A DNA stretch of 64,000 nucleotides from Asterionellopsis glacialis (taxonomy: Eukaryota; Bacillariophyta; Plagiogrammaphyceae; Rhaphoneidales; Asterionellopsidaceae), in assembly GCA_014885115.2 (NCBI GenBank), contig WKLE02002750.1, forward strand, positions 12,004 through 76,003, in the 5' to 3' direction. Positions 37,716 to 49,445 of the stretch are shown here, one piece after another; positions within the stretch are counted from its first letter, which is position 1; each line of letters starts with the position of its first letter. The translations under genes and the position numbers were made by a program. The notes under the pieces were generated by a model, which saw only the letters and a list, made by a program, of their open reading frames with translations, was not told the origin of the DNA and made no database searches.

Positions 37716-39935
37716 ATGTTGAATACGTTTGAATCGAATGAAAAAAAGCACCTGCGTAAGCTGGAGATTGAGCGAAAGCTTAAGGAGATGGAGCGCATCT
37801 CAACTATGCACTTAACGCTTGATCTCCCGCACGGAGAAAACAATTTTAGTGATCAAAGGTCTGGATTTGCTTCGGAAGAATCTGATGATGACTATGTCCG
37901 GGACCATCGAGGGCCATTTGTAGCAGAGAATCCACCGATTGAGAGCTTCGAAAACTGCGTCTACTCTGATGAGGATATTTCTATGAAATCCTCAACGTCT
38001 TTGCATCTCGCAGCTTCTACATTTCGAAATATTTGTAATAGTGTACAAGATTTATCTCCCGATAATCGTAGTATCAGGTCAAAATCGTCGAAAAGTAACC
38101 GGAGTAAAAGATCCGTTGGATCTGCGGCGATCTATAGGAAACCACATAATTTTCGAGAACTTGTTATGGGAAGCGACAGTGCAGAGTTTACCAATATCAA
38201 TCTTCGAGATATTCTTGACAACGCAGAAGAAAGGAAATGGAAACGAAACCGATTTTTGAAATATGCAAGTATTGTTGTTGCGTTTGTTGTTGTTGTAATT
38301 CTTCTCTTTAAGATTCCCGGGGCTAAGAAGCAAAGTGACAATAGTGCTGATGACAACTACAGTCTTCCCAGACCAAACGACCTTCCAGGAAACCGCCCGG
38401 ACCCTGGACCAGACCGCCAAAAAGATGAAGCTCATACGCGTCCTCATGAAGACAGCAGACCTTCTGAAGCAGACGAAATGGCTGGAGAGGCACTGTTGCG
38501 GCAAATCTTCGTTGGACAACAAATTGTTGGAAGTAAAGATCTTACAGGTGAAAGTCCTACTAGACTAGCATTCGACTGGATCCTTCATTCTGACCTTGCA
38601 CAAGTGATCGAACGTAATGCTCTGGATGTAAAGGACTGGGCTCAACACCCTTTTATCCGTCCATTGACTGAACAGTTTGCTCTTGCTGTACTGTATTTTA
38701 GTACACAAGGTCCCAAATGGGTTCGTGCTGAAAACTGGATGACAAACGGGGCAGATGATATTTGCGAATACATTGGTGTAGAATGCGAGGTCAAAACTGT
38801 ACAAGAAGACAATGAAGATTACATAGGATTTAGAGTCGTTAAAGTATTGAATCTTACTGAATCTGGGCTACAGGGACCTTTACCAAAGCAGCTGTTGCTG
38901 TTGCAGGACCTAGAAGATTTGATCTTGCCAGACAATCAAATTTCCGGTGCAATTCCCGATGAGCTTGGATACATGGACAAATTGAAAACAATCCAACTTG
39001 AACGCAACAAACTTACTGGTACTCTTCCAAGCAGTCTCCGAGAACTACAATCGCTCGTTTCACTAGACTTGCATAAAAACACGTTGAAAGGAACTATCAG
39101 TAATGATTTTTTCCAAGGGTGGGCAAGCATTGAGTCTCTTGGTTTGTTTGAAAATGAGTTTACTGGTACAATTCCAGAAAATATTGAAGACCTTAAAAAT
39201 CTCGAATACCTCTACTTCGACAGCAATAAGTTGCATGGCAAAATACCAACAACAATTGGGAAATTGATAAAGCTTCGTGATATGCGTATTCAAAGAAACC
39301 AATTAACAGGAGAAATTCCAAGCACAATCGGTGCTTTATCGAGCCTAGAGATTCTTTATCTGGATACCAACAAGCTAACGGGAACTTTACCTGTCGAACT
39401 ATTCCAGATAAAAAACATCGAAGAGATCCAGCTTTTCAAGAACGAGCTTCATGGAAGCTTGCCCGAGTTTCCCACGCTTCCAAACCTTTCGATACTTTAC
39501 CTGGACGAGAATCAATTTACAGGTACTTTCCCTGAGTCAGTTGAAAATCTTTCAGCTTTGGACTTCTTGTTCATCGAAAATAACAACTTCAACGGGAATC
39601 TCCCAACCTCGTTAGGTTCGATTGATCTCTACGAGCTTCGGGTGAATTGGAATGATTTTGAGGGACCGCTCCCATCGGAGATTGGAAATTTGTCGAACCT
39701 CGAAGTTCTTCAGTTAGATGATAATCGCTTCAGCGGAGCAGTACCTGCCGAATTTTCTAATTTAAAGAATCTGGTCAAGTTGCAAATGGAGCGAAACGAT
39801 CTTACAGGTACAATTTCTGCTGAGATGTGTTCATTGACGGATGGCGCTCTTGATACCTTCATGACAGACTGTGCAGGAGACTTCCCAGAAATTGAATGTG
39901 AATGCTGCACGGAGTGTGCTAATGAACAGAGCTAA
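37716..39935 (+). CDS. Transmembrane leucine-rich-repeat protein
   Basis: Single exon of 739 residues, ATG at 37716. The first ~175 residues are charged and Ser-rich (SIRSKSSKSNRSKRS) and presumably cytosolic. One membrane helix follows at ~180-202 (KYASIVVAFVVVVILLFKIPG), then a Pro/Asp-rich linker. The next domain has LYFSTQGPKWVRAENW and Cys residues CEYIGVEC, the usual N-cap of plant-type LRRs. About 13 LRRs of the LxxLxxLxLxxNxLxGxIPxx kind run from ~375 to ~715 and end in a Cys-rich cap (FPEIECECCTEC). There is no kinase domain. Such type II LRR membrane proteins are common in diatoms; ligands and partners are unknown. Confidence 0.88.
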   Translation: MLNTFESNEKKHLRKLEIERKLKEMERISTMHLTLDLPHGENNFSDQRSGFASEESDDDYVRDHRGPFVAENPPIESFENCVYSDEDISMKSSTSLHLAASTFRNICNSVQDLSPDNRSIRSKSSKSNRSKRSVGSAAIYRKPHNFRELVMGSDSAEFTNINLRDILDNAEERKWKRNRFLKYASIVVAFVVVVILLFKIPGAKKQSDNSADDNYSLPRPNDLPGNRPDPGPDRQKDEAHTRPHEDSRPSEADEMAGEALLRQIFVGQQIVGSKDLTGESPTRLAFDWILHSDLAQVIERNALDVKDWAQHPFIRPLTEQFALAVLYFSTQGPKWVRAENWMTNGADDICEYIGVECEVKTVQEDNEDYIGFRVVKVLNLTESGLQGPLPKQLLLLQDLEDLILPDNQISGAIPDELGYMDKLKTIQLERNKLTGTLPSSLRELQSLVSLDLHKNTLKGTISNDFFQGWASIESLGLFENEFTGTIPENIEDLKNLEYLYFDSNKLHGKIPTTIGKLIKLRDMRIQRNQLTGEIPSTIGALSSLEILYLDTNKLTGTLPVELFQIKNIEEIQLFKNELHGSLPEFPTLPNLSILYLDENQFTGTFPESVENLSALDFLFIENNNFNGNLPTSLGSIDLYELRVNWNDFEGPLPSEIGNLSNLEVLQLDDNRFSGAVPAEFSNLKNLVKLQMERNDLTGTISAEMCSLTDGALDTFMTDCAGDFPEIECECCTECANEQS

Positions 39936-40446
39936 GTTGCTTAATATTAGCTCAATTTAGTATTTTTTATACATATTATGAAAGCACCTGTCCGAACGTA
40001 CAGTAGATCCCATAAAGATTTAAAAACTTTTTGAAAATATTTTCTTGGCATCGTAGAATTGATACTTGAATACGTGAGATGTTAATGCATCAATATGCGG
40101 GACCGACCGATGACCTTGGTAGTGAAAAACTCGATTAAGGTGGCTACTGTCTGTAGGATACTTCTTTTCGGTTCTCAAGATAAAACCGATGTCGAAATTT
40201 GAAAATTGACATATCACGAAAATCTGAATTTATTTTTATCTCGCATTCACTAGATGAGCCTTGGCACTCCGAAGGCAAAAAAACTTAATCCTATCATGAT
40301 TCAAATATTACGCTTTGTCAACTCCATCAACAGTAACATTTCTAAAGGAAATTCCAGTTTTCCTAAGCAGTGTCATTGTTCATAATTCCAACAAGGTCCG
40401 AGTAATAACGAGTGTCGACTAGAATCCATTTTAAAAGAATTTTATC
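39936..40446. other. Intergenic
   Basis: Between two same-strand genes. A minus-strand frame at 40020-40217 lacks an ATG and is not supported as a gene. No dispersed palindrome is seen. Confidence 0.45.
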
Positions 40447-41685
40447 ATGCAATGCAACAACAGAAATTTTCCCTCTCCTCCATCAGTTCGAATGTACAAC
40501 AGTCGACATGGTGTTTTTCATGCAGCTAGCACTGTTGTTAGCATATCTCTTCAACGTCACCCGCCAAGATTTATTGAAGATCAAAATTCGCAGTATAGCG
40601 TATCTCAACATAACGACGAAAGTCAATCGAGATCCTCCGAAGATTCGGATCGCCCGTACCCCAATTGGATGTCTAATTTGCTTTTGAGAAATAATCATGT
40701 TTCGCATTCATTGCCTCCCGTAACCCCTCCACCTACATCAAGATCACAAGATCTTTTATCCCCCCCTGACACACACCGTGTTGCATCTTTGTCCGAACCC
40801 TTCAAGCATGGTCCTTTCCAGAATAGTTATCCTGTGCAATCTCGCTACCACAGCATGCCTCGGTCAAAATGTGGATTGCCACCTCAAATAGGACCGCAGC
40901 ATTCGATCGTTGGTGACCCGAAATTAAAAATCCATCGATTGCGTCTTCCACCTCATTTGATCCATCTTTTGGATACAATTGTCATGGGGTGTGAATCTCA
41001 TGCTGCGACATTGGGAAAGGGTTGGCTTACAGAGTTATATTCTTTAACCAAGCAAGACATTGCTCTTCGTGAAATTCCTCATTTATACCATGCAGTAAAA
41101 CCAATTGTAACATACGTGAAGCGAGCTATAGCTCACATGTATGGTTATCACACCCTGAAACTAGATAGGAACCAGCCCCATGTTTTAAAGTACTCGACTG
41201 AAGGTGGCTGTAATCATACAGGCGTAGAGCTTCATCACGTAAGTTGTCATGTGATAATTATACCTGAAAGCAGCGGAGAAACTTTGGTATATTTTGGTGC
41301 TCCTACTGTACTACATTTTCAGAGATATGATACGGCCATTGTCACATCTGATTAGGTCTCTTTTTCCCTCTTCTGTTGTACTCTTTTACTAGGACAAGTG
41401 TGATGTCACGGCAAACTTATGCATGAGCCGCAGTACGAGCTACGTTGGTGGGGGGTAAGGATATCATGTTCCTCTGTAAAACTGCGTTGGTTTGCTTTTT
41501 GGTATCTCACACAATTTGTTTACATTGATGTACTTTAAAGGACATACTTTCCTGATGCTCGTCAGGTAGTGAGATTAGAATTTGGCGAGTTTATTTTACA
41601 TCCTGGACCACTTGTCCATGGAGGAATGAACATTTCGAGTGGCAATCGATACTTGATGGTAATATTTGCTAATGCTGTAAACTGA
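40447..41685 (+). CDS. 2-oxoglutarate/Fe(II) oxygenase, prolyl-4-hydroxylase-like
   Basis: Three exons, 40447-41238, 41393-41454 and 41541-41685, give 332 residues. The introns (154 and 86 bp) have GTAAGT..CTAG and GTAAGG..AAAG borders. Joining them restores the family core: HVLKYSTEGG, VELHHDKCDVT, YVGGGGTYFP and FILHPGPLVHGG. Iron ligands are H263 and D265 (H-H-D) plus distal H311. The basic residue 10 positions on, R321, would bind 2-oxoglutarate where animal P4H has Lys. The first ~160 residues are disordered and Pro/Ser-rich (PPVTPPPTSRSQ), with no clear signal peptide. The substrate is unknown. The middle exon is only 62 bp and is easily missed by gene finders. Confidence 0.88.
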
Positions 41686-43678
41686 CCTTTGGCCTTGATC
41701 TCGTAGAGTTGTTGTGTTTGTACCCTTTCGCTAGTAGAAACCAAATATGATTCCTGTTGAAAGATAATAACAAGTTATTCACATCGTAAAATTCCTTTAG
41801 AGATATTGGTTGAAATAACCAAATAATCGAATGGAAATAGCATTAAAATAGCATACTCGTATGACTGGGCCTTACTGCAGTAGCTCTTTTCATGAGTACT
41901 CATAATCCTACTAACATGAACGCTCCGAACTTTAGAAACATGCTCTGATGGCACTCTTTCTCTGAAGAGAAAAGACTCATTTCACGGGACTTTATAAAGC
42001 ACTTTCTGAAAGTAGGGTCAACGCAGACCAAGTCATTGCTACGTCCAAAAAAGTGATGAAGAACAACATTAGTTTTCAATCTTTTCAAGATTGATTTGTT
42101 TGTTTGTGTGTCTGTGAACGGAGTATCTTTGGAATTTCTTGATCTTTGATATTTATCTATGCCCTCTAGCTGAGGACTATTTAGGACCTACCTGTACCGT
42201 ACCTGGTATGTACTGTGTCATACTATGTAGGTTACGTAGTCTATTGTGACGTACAGGTACAGTTCTTTTTTTGGAAGATTTCTCCGAGGCCGGGGCTTAA
42301 ATAAATAAGGATTTTTAGCGAATTTCTTGATAATCAAAAATCATTCTTATTGACGTCATTATGTATTGCACCCCAAAAACATGTTCTTGATTTTTGATAC
42401 ACAGTGTACAGGCGGAACAGTACCTAAGTAATCTGTTCTGGAGGTTACCTGGTAAAGGTATTTTACTACGCAGTAGTCCTAGTAGTGTGGTCTCTTACCA
42501 GGTACCTCTGGTACCTCTATGCTCTAGAAGTCCTAGCAGGTACACTGTAGATTTAATGTAACGGCAGGACCTTTTGACTTCCGAAAAGCTCGTTAAGTAG
42601 TGCATCGAAGTAGAAAAATAATAGAGATACAGGTACAGTACATTCAGTACGGCCTGTACCTTGTATGTACATGTACTGTTTATTGTACAGGCAGGCTCCA
42701 ACTAAAGTTTAACTGTAATATTTCTATATATAATATAAATAAGTATGCGGGTATCATACTTACCTGGTACGACTAAAGATAGTCAGGAACGACCTCACTA
42801 CTGCGAAACTCAATTTGAACAACTGAATGAAGGCACCCTTACCGTAGACCTCTAGTTAGGTCCTAGCCTCTTAGGTCCGACCAGGACTCTCTAGAGGACC
42901 CCGGGGTGCTCGGGTGGTAATGCAGTCAAGGCCGGCCTCCTACATCTTTGGGTCTGCCTCCGTTTATGTGCTCCATCGCTCGTACGGTAGGTATTAATAC
43001 TACTAGGACTAGCTAGGACTAGAGGACCTGGTTCTAGAGGGCGTAACGGTACAACTCTGAAAAACATCTCTCAATCATAACATCATCGACGGTTCTCTTC
43101 AATTCCTGTGCGGGTAAGTCATCGACAATTCATACCACTATTCTTGACTTGTAGAATAGTTCAATCGATGGGACTATATTGTTGCTCTCCGATCAATTTT
43201 TAGGTACCTTTTAGCGTAGTTCTAGGAGCTCAAGATGTCACATCTGCATTACTTGGCGTTTTTAAACCGATGAGGAGTCGAACAAGTCGTAGGTCCTACA
43301 CAACATCATCATCATCTCTGTATGTGATGCATTGTATGATATTGTGCCAGAAACCTTATCGAATTCTTCCTTTTTAATAAGCGGATGGTAGTCTCCTTTT
43401 CGCGTTGAACGGCATTATTTTGGCTTTTACGACTCATTCTCTGCTACTGGAGAGAAAAAAGAGACTATCAAATTCCGCGTTTGTTGTATGCTAAATTTCT
43501 CCTTATAATGCTAATTTTCTATTAAAACCATCGCTCACGCTATCCATTGGTGGCATCTCGTTCTCTTTCCTTGTTTTCCTATCTATAATTATGAATCAAT
43601 CTTGTGAAGTGCACCAAAAGCTCGACGGAAAAGAGTGAGAATTAAGATCCAGAGTATAAATTATAATAATTTTTCAAA
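41686..43678. other. Intergenic with palindromic repeat cluster
   Basis: No gene is supported. Palindromic motifs cluster at 42188-42260, 42440-42545 and 42625-42700, with a copy at 42763. TAGGACTAG/GTAGGTCCTAC-type motifs are dense at 42850-43035 and at 43288. Confidence 0.55.
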
Positions 43679-45457
43679 ATGCCAAAGAAATCCAGCGCTC
43701 AACCACGCCCAAACTTAAAAATCCCCCCACGGGGGATAGGACCCGTCTCAGAACCCAATAAGAATGATGTTCTTTCAGGACGAGGTGGTCGTATCAATGC
43801 TCATGATGGTAATATTAGGTTTCGAGAAATCTGTCAAGAACATAAAAAGGAATATTTAGCACCAACAACGAAAAAACTGGAAAAGGCGCATATAGCAGCA
43901 AGTATTGTAGACAATATTCGAGCTATGGATCCTCCTGGACGGTTCCTCAAAGAAGATCCCGACGGTACTTGGTGGGATATTGGAGATTTCAAAGCTATCA
44001 AAAAGGTTGGTCAGGCTCTACGGGAGGATGCACCAGAAATTCGAACTGAGATAACTGGTGATTCCTCAGATGAGGAGGCGCCGAAGTTGGTAGTACAGGC
44101 ACCACAAGCATCAACTTATGTGTCAGCAAGCGGCATTCCAACAAGTTTCAATACGCAACTGCCGCTGTCGAATTCAGGAGGTAGACGAAGCAATGAGCAA
44201 ATGCCTCCTCCTAGCCAAGTTCCCAGCAGTGTTGCAAGTAGTGTACCAAAACCCTACACCATTGGCGAAGGTGGCCCTGTCTTCCACGACTATGCTGGAC
44301 AAGCAGCACAACTTGCTAGTCAACAACCTATGAATACGCATCAGAATTTCCAAAAAGAACAACATGTCCACTATGAACATCAGCAATCGCAACAGACAAC
44401 CGCAATATACAACAATGCTAGACAGCAACTATACCAAGGCATGCAAAATGATGTTAACAAGGCAACACAGTACTTGCCCGAAAATCCACCAAACCGGCAG
44501 CTTGCTTTCGGTAGAGAATTTGTTCCGACTGGTTCTAGCAAGACGAATTTGTCATTGTCTACCCTTTCAGGCCTTAGCGATCCCTCGAAACTACTAAACA
44601 CTGGAGAGTCGGGTAACTTCTCGGGCGCTCCCGGAACAGCGCCGGTTGCAAGTCAACCCCAGCCTCTCATGGCAGGTGATGGAGTGGCAACGACAACTTT
44701 GAACAATGCGGTGTCGATGGGGACTGGAGAGGATATTATCCGTTCTCGGGAGCAAATGAGTACACGGCAAAATGTCGGTGAAGGTAAACGGAACAGTATT
44801 CATTATCAACAGTTGGCGAGTGATCCAAGAAGATTGAGTAGTTTGAGTGGAATGAGCGACCTTACGCTTTCGATTATGAGTCTTGATCAATCGTTTGGTC
44901 TGACACGGTCTAATAGTAATCCTGATTTGACACAAAGTCTTCGAAGTCTCTTCCAACGGGAGTCCAGTAATAAATCCATCAGTGATGCAACAGTTGATGC
45001 CCTCGCTTCCGAAGACCATTTGATGCAAGATTCATGGAATCAGCTAGGAACATCAGGCGACCCGAGCGAGCTACCGGTACTAAACTTGGCTGGTGCTAGT
45101 ACGAGAACGGGGTCAACTAAGGAGTCAGGAGGGTCTGGTAATTCAAATGATACATCCCTTGGGACTGGGACATCGTCAATGTCAACTCAAGGTGGTGCCG
45201 CTGCAGGTGTTCCAAAACGTCCCTCAATGACAAGGTTCCGGGCAACGTCTACAGGTAGCACTACTGGGATGTCAATAGGATCGCAACATTCATTCTTTTC
45301 GAAAACATCGGATACCTCATGGAGAGTGAATGCTCAATTACTTGCAGCTCAGGGAGATGATGGAAGTGTGAGATCGATTATGTCAGAATTGTCGGCTGAT
45401 ATAATGGCTCTTGATTTGGCTGATCCGTACAACAGACGAGGTTCTACATTAGGTTGA
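43679..45457 (+). CDS. DUF6824-domain protein
   Basis: Single exon of 592 residues, ATG at 43679. Residues ~28-115 match the DUF6824 type: NDVLSGRGGRINAHDGNIRF, then EICQEHKKEYLAPTTKKLEK, AHIAASIVDNIRAMDPPGRF and DPDGTWWDIGDFKAIKKVGQ. The domain is greatly expanded in diatoms; its function is not established, and nuclear DNA-binding has been suggested on composition alone. The rest is disordered, with Gln-rich segments and short LSSLSGMSDLTLSIMSLD repeats (SLSTLSGLSDPSK, SSLSGMSDLTLS). The C-terminus is Ser-rich. The gene is convergent with the HEI10-like gene, 217 bp away. Confidence 0.85.
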   Translation: MPKKSSAQPRPNLKIPPRGIGPVSEPNKNDVLSGRGGRINAHDGNIRFREICQEHKKEYLAPTTKKLEKAHIAASIVDNIRAMDPPGRFLKEDPDGTWWDIGDFKAIKKVGQALREDAPEIRTEITGDSSDEEAPKLVVQAPQASTYVSASGIPTSFNTQLPLSNSGGRRSNEQMPPPSQVPSSVASSVPKPYTIGEGGPVFHDYAGQAAQLASQQPMNTHQNFQKEQHVHYEHQQSQQTTAIYNNARQQLYQGMQNDVNKATQYLPENPPNRQLAFGREFVPTGSSKTNLSLSTLSGLSDPSKLLNTGESGNFSGAPGTAPVASQPQPLMAGDGVATTTLNNAVSMGTGEDIIRSREQMSTRQNVGEGKRNSIHYQQLASDPRRLSSLSGMSDLTLSIMSLDQSFGLTRSNSNPDLTQSLRSLFQRESSNKSISDATVDALASEDHLMQDSWNQLGTSGDPSELPVLNLAGASTRTGSTKESGGSGNSNDTSLGTGTSSMSTQGGAAAGVPKRPSMTRFRATSTGSTTGMSIGSQHSFFSKTSDTSWRVNAQLLAAQGDDGSVRSIMSELSADIMALDLADPYNRRGSTLG

Positions 45458-45674
45458 CAAAAAACTGTTGGAAAGATAATACGGGGAAATTAATTTTTCT
45501 ACTTAATAAAGAGCTAAACTCAACACTGCACCCGTATTCTGTTTATTTCGACTGGAAGAAAATTGTCAAGTCTAGCTTCAATACTCGCACCAAGCATGTT
45601 CTAAACCTTGATGATTTCCTAATAAATACATCATGCCAGATTTACCTCCAACAATACCTGCCGGCGGCGTTTCT

Positions 45675-47284
45675 CTAGGAACGAAAGTAATTCCGTTGTT
45701 GTCTACTTGATTGTTCACCACTATTCATTGCAAAGGCTGTTGAAGGTGACATTCCGTGATGTAACGGTGGTTGATGGCCAGTACTGCCTGAATTTGGAGT
45801 GCCAGGTGTTCTTCGGCGCTTATTTATATGTCCATGGCTTCCGCCGCTAGGCCGCCGTGCTGAAGTACTGGTGAATGAATAACCCGTTCGTGAAGACAAA
45901 TCTCGGATACGAGGTGCGTTGGAAACTGACCCGGTTGATCCCGTACTACTATTGCTAGAGAATGGTCTCGGTGCAACTATTGGGGTGATGTTATTCGAAG
46001 CACTGCCGCCAAATTGACCTGCTGAACCATTATTTGGAAAGCCATGGCCGGAATATGAAGAGGAGTTTTCAAGTCGCTTTCCCAGAACACCCGGACCTCG
46101 TGCCTGATATGCTGATCGCTGCTGAGCTTCCTTTTGTTTCATGAATCCTTGGAATGCCCGACCATTCTGCTTCGAGTTACTACTAGCATCCATGGATTCG
46201 TGACGATGACTGCCACTTCTTGAGGGTGGCATTGAATTGGTCCCATGCAGACGTTGGAATTGATTAATTGTATTCCCTTTCGATTGAAGCTCTTTGTGCA
46301 ATCCCGAGAGCTCAGCCTCTCTTGCTTCTAGTCGACGCTGGACATCAGCCATTGCCCGCTCGTGCTCTAACTTCTGAGCACCTTGTTTTTGCTTATTTTG
46401 AGTAATCTCCTTCTTCAATGCTTCGTTGCATCTTACAAGGTGGGCAGCCTTCCGACTTTGCATGGTGGAGTCAATCAGAAGCTGTTTAAGAATAAATTTT
46501 GTACTAGTTTTGACAACATCTATTTGTCGAATCAGGCCATAGCACAAATCAGAAAATGGCAGAGAAGACGAAGCAGACCTTTTTGTAAAAAGAGCCTGTA
46601 AGCTTGTTTTGGCAAGTTCTGTTGTCGTATTGTTGGGCTCTGCGACAACCAGTTCGGTAAAGCCATTCTCATCAAGCGTTGTCCCACAAGCAGGACAATT
46701 CGAAGTTCTTTCAAAATGTGAGTAAGTACAATCTAATGATAGTGAAGCACGATAAAATAAGAAAATGAGGTGAAGAAATTGAGGTGAGCAAAAATGAGCA
46801 ATACACACGAAGATTTCATGGTGAAGCATGTGGCAGTTCTGGCACGAAGGTGCTTACTATTCATAAACAAAATTGCAGCCATCTTTGCAAAATCAATATC
46901 TTCAGCTAATAAAATGTGACGATGGTGCTACTAAACTATTCATTTTAAACATGGAAGCTCACCTTCGCAGAAAACGCAGTCACAAGCGCAAAGGAAGCAT
47001 GTTCTTGTGAGAGGTTTTATACAATGATTACATAACAACGTTGGTGGTGCTGTACGCTGCTGTACAATCTGACCGGTCATTGGGCGTTTATTCGGGATGA
47101 TGGAGCGACTTTCCGACATTGTCGCTGTCAGTGTTGAAGGTTCTGTGTGCGCTGTTGGATGTTTAGTTGGATTCCATTTCCAGAGAGGCGGCGGCGAAAG
47201 GTGAGGAGAGACAAACGGCCGAAAACTGGATTTTTCGCTCCCCAAAATGTTGTGATCATGCTGAGAAGTGCTGGACGCAAGCAT
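45675..47284 (-). CDS. HEI10/Zip3-like RING protein
   Basis: Exons 46963-47284 and 45675-46732 (intron 230 bp, GTGAGC..CATTAG) give 459 residues. The splice completes a RING: CNHC at ~80, then CDCVFC, E-D, C-TYSHFERTSN-CPAC. The usual RING His is Cys here. A Leu-poor helix and a coiled coil (KKEITQNKQKQGAQKLEHER) follow, then a Ser/Gly-rich tail with SRPSGGSHGHINKRRRTPG. RING + coiled coil + Ser-rich tail is the layout of HEI10/CCNB1IP1/Zip3 proteins, SUMO/ubiquitin ligases that mark meiotic crossovers. A second possible start is ATG 47119. The intron contains two short frames that could be alternative exons. Family assignment is good on layout; activity is not shown. Confidence 0.75.
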
Positions 47285-47496
47285 GACCCCTCACTCAAAG
47301 ATACCGGTATTAATATTAATACATGTTGTATCATCATCTTGTGTATCATACAATGATTTCCGAGATCCCGATATGTGTCGAAACAGTACATCAAACAAAA
47401 ACGGCATGTGAAGTAGTGGTCAGTCTTATTGGGAATCAGAGTTTTTTATCGCCAACAATATAGCAAACGATTCATCCAATGTAACTCGTATATCAG
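47285..47496. promoter_or_regulatory. Short divergent promoter of HEI10-like and NACHT-WD40 genes
   Basis: Only 212 bp separate the two ATGs, so the genes probably share a bidirectional promoter. No specific element is recognised. Confidence 0.4.
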
Positions 47497-49148
47497 ATGC
47501 AGGTTGAATTAGATGATAGTAATACTGCTTCTGGAGAAGCAATAGACCTCGTCTTGGAGGAGACATCCACTGAATCTCCAAATTCGTTGCAAGAATTACG
47601 TGAATTATCAAATAATGAAAAAGATGAACTATTGAAATTGTCCCAAGTACTCAATCCACTACGTAGAGAAGGTGAATTTCAAGCTAAGGACAAGATGAAA
47701 TCGTATGTAGCAGGTACACGAGAGTGGGCAATGGATCTTTTTGATGATTGGTTGCAGCTTGAAAACGAAAAGAAGCACAAAGTGCTGGTCCTCTCGGGAA
47801 TGGCAGGTCTTGGAAAGACGACTATAGCTTCTAAAGTTTTGACACAGCGATGTCATATTGTTATAGCACATCATTTTTGTCTTCATGATAATTTCCAATA
47901 TCGTGACCCCAGAAAAATGATGTTTTCACTTTCATACCAAATGGCAGAAAAGATCCCTGAATACAGGAAGGCACTTTTCTCGTTGATAAATGAAAAAGGC
48001 TTAACTCATGATCGTCTTCTTGGACGAGAATTCAATCAGTTGACCATATTCCATCAACTGCTAAAGGTGCCTCTCTATGCCATTCCAGAACCTACAGGAC
48101 AATATGTGATTTTGATCGATGCAGTGGATGAGTGCAAAGATGATGGAAAAAGCAGTATACTTGACTTTATCCAAGTGCACTTTCTCAATTTACCGTCGTG
48201 GTTGCGACTGTTTGTGACAACACGCCCAGAGGTACCCATCATGGAAAAGTTGGTAAAGTTCAAGCCAAAACTAATTGAAGCTACAAAACACGTAGGTAAT
48301 CTGCAGGACTTGTATCTTTTCTTTAAGAAGACGCTACCTTCGAAGGAGGAATATGACGGTGCAAATGATATTATTGGTAAACTAACAGATAAATCAGAGG
48401 GTCTATTCCTAAATGCAACTTTACTGGCTGAAACTATACGTGGTGAGACTAGCGGCAATGTCACAATGGAAATCCTAGACAAGCTACCTAGTGGTATTCA
48501 TGAGTTTTATGAAGAGCAAATACCTCGAATTTTCGACAATCCAAACTGGGGTGAAAGCTTAGAATGGAAATTTATAGGGCTAATTGTTGCTGCAGTAGAA
48601 CCACTTCATTTTAAGGTTTTGCAGTGTATAACTGAAAGCACAGAGAACGAAGTGAAATCAGCGATCGGGTCTCTTTCCCGTTTCTTTCCACAGGGTAGTG
48701 ATCAAAAGCTGCGCATCTACCACAAAAGCTTAGCTGATTGGCTGGTCCGAGGTGATAACAAGACTGAATTTCGTGTCGATATTAAAAATCAACAAACGAT
48801 TTTTGCAAATCAATGCTGGAACCTTTTGAATACGTGCATGATACCTGGTAGCACTGATATCAAACAATGCCAACTCCACAAGTATGATGATGCTGTGATT
48901 GAATTCATATTACAACACGGAGTAACTCATCTATGTTTGGCAGGAAGGAAGGAAGAGGCTCGTAAACTTGTTCTTGATGTCGGATGGCTTATGACAAGAT
49001 CAGGAAGATTAGAAATTTGTTACAATTTAGTTTTTGATTTTCAAAAATTGAGTAAAGACGATAAAGTTGTGGAACTTATTGGAAGAGCCGTCGGACTTTC
49101 AATGAATGCTTTACGTATGGATTATCGTCAACTTCCAGGACAGTTGAT

Positions 49149-49190
49149 NNNNNNNNNNNNNNNNNNNNNNNNNNNNNNNNNNNNNNNNNN
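49149..49190. other. Assembly gap (42 N)
   Basis: The gap lies inside the NACHT-WD40 gene, between the NACHT-associated region and the linker. The frame differs across it, so the gap length is probably nominal. Confidence 0.98.
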
Positions 49191-49445
49191 ATCAATCATA
49201 ATGTTCCGTATGAATGTCATGAATGTTTTAAATTATGTAGGTTTCTTCAACATTTGCTAGGAGGTTTGAAAAAAGGTGATATGTTAGGAAACTCGAGTGT
49301 GCAAACGAATATCAAAGATGACGTTCAATCTGAAATTTTTTAATATGTTCAACGACTCAAAAAATATATCTATGGATACCAATGGTGGTGCCCCGTAAAA
49401 GCATGCTGGGATCAAGCAAATAATCCATGTGTTTGGATTTTCAAG

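Noticed and set aside
40020..40217. 65-codon minus-strand frame
   Set aside because: It starts at GTG; composition is plausible but there is no ATG, splice site or family match.
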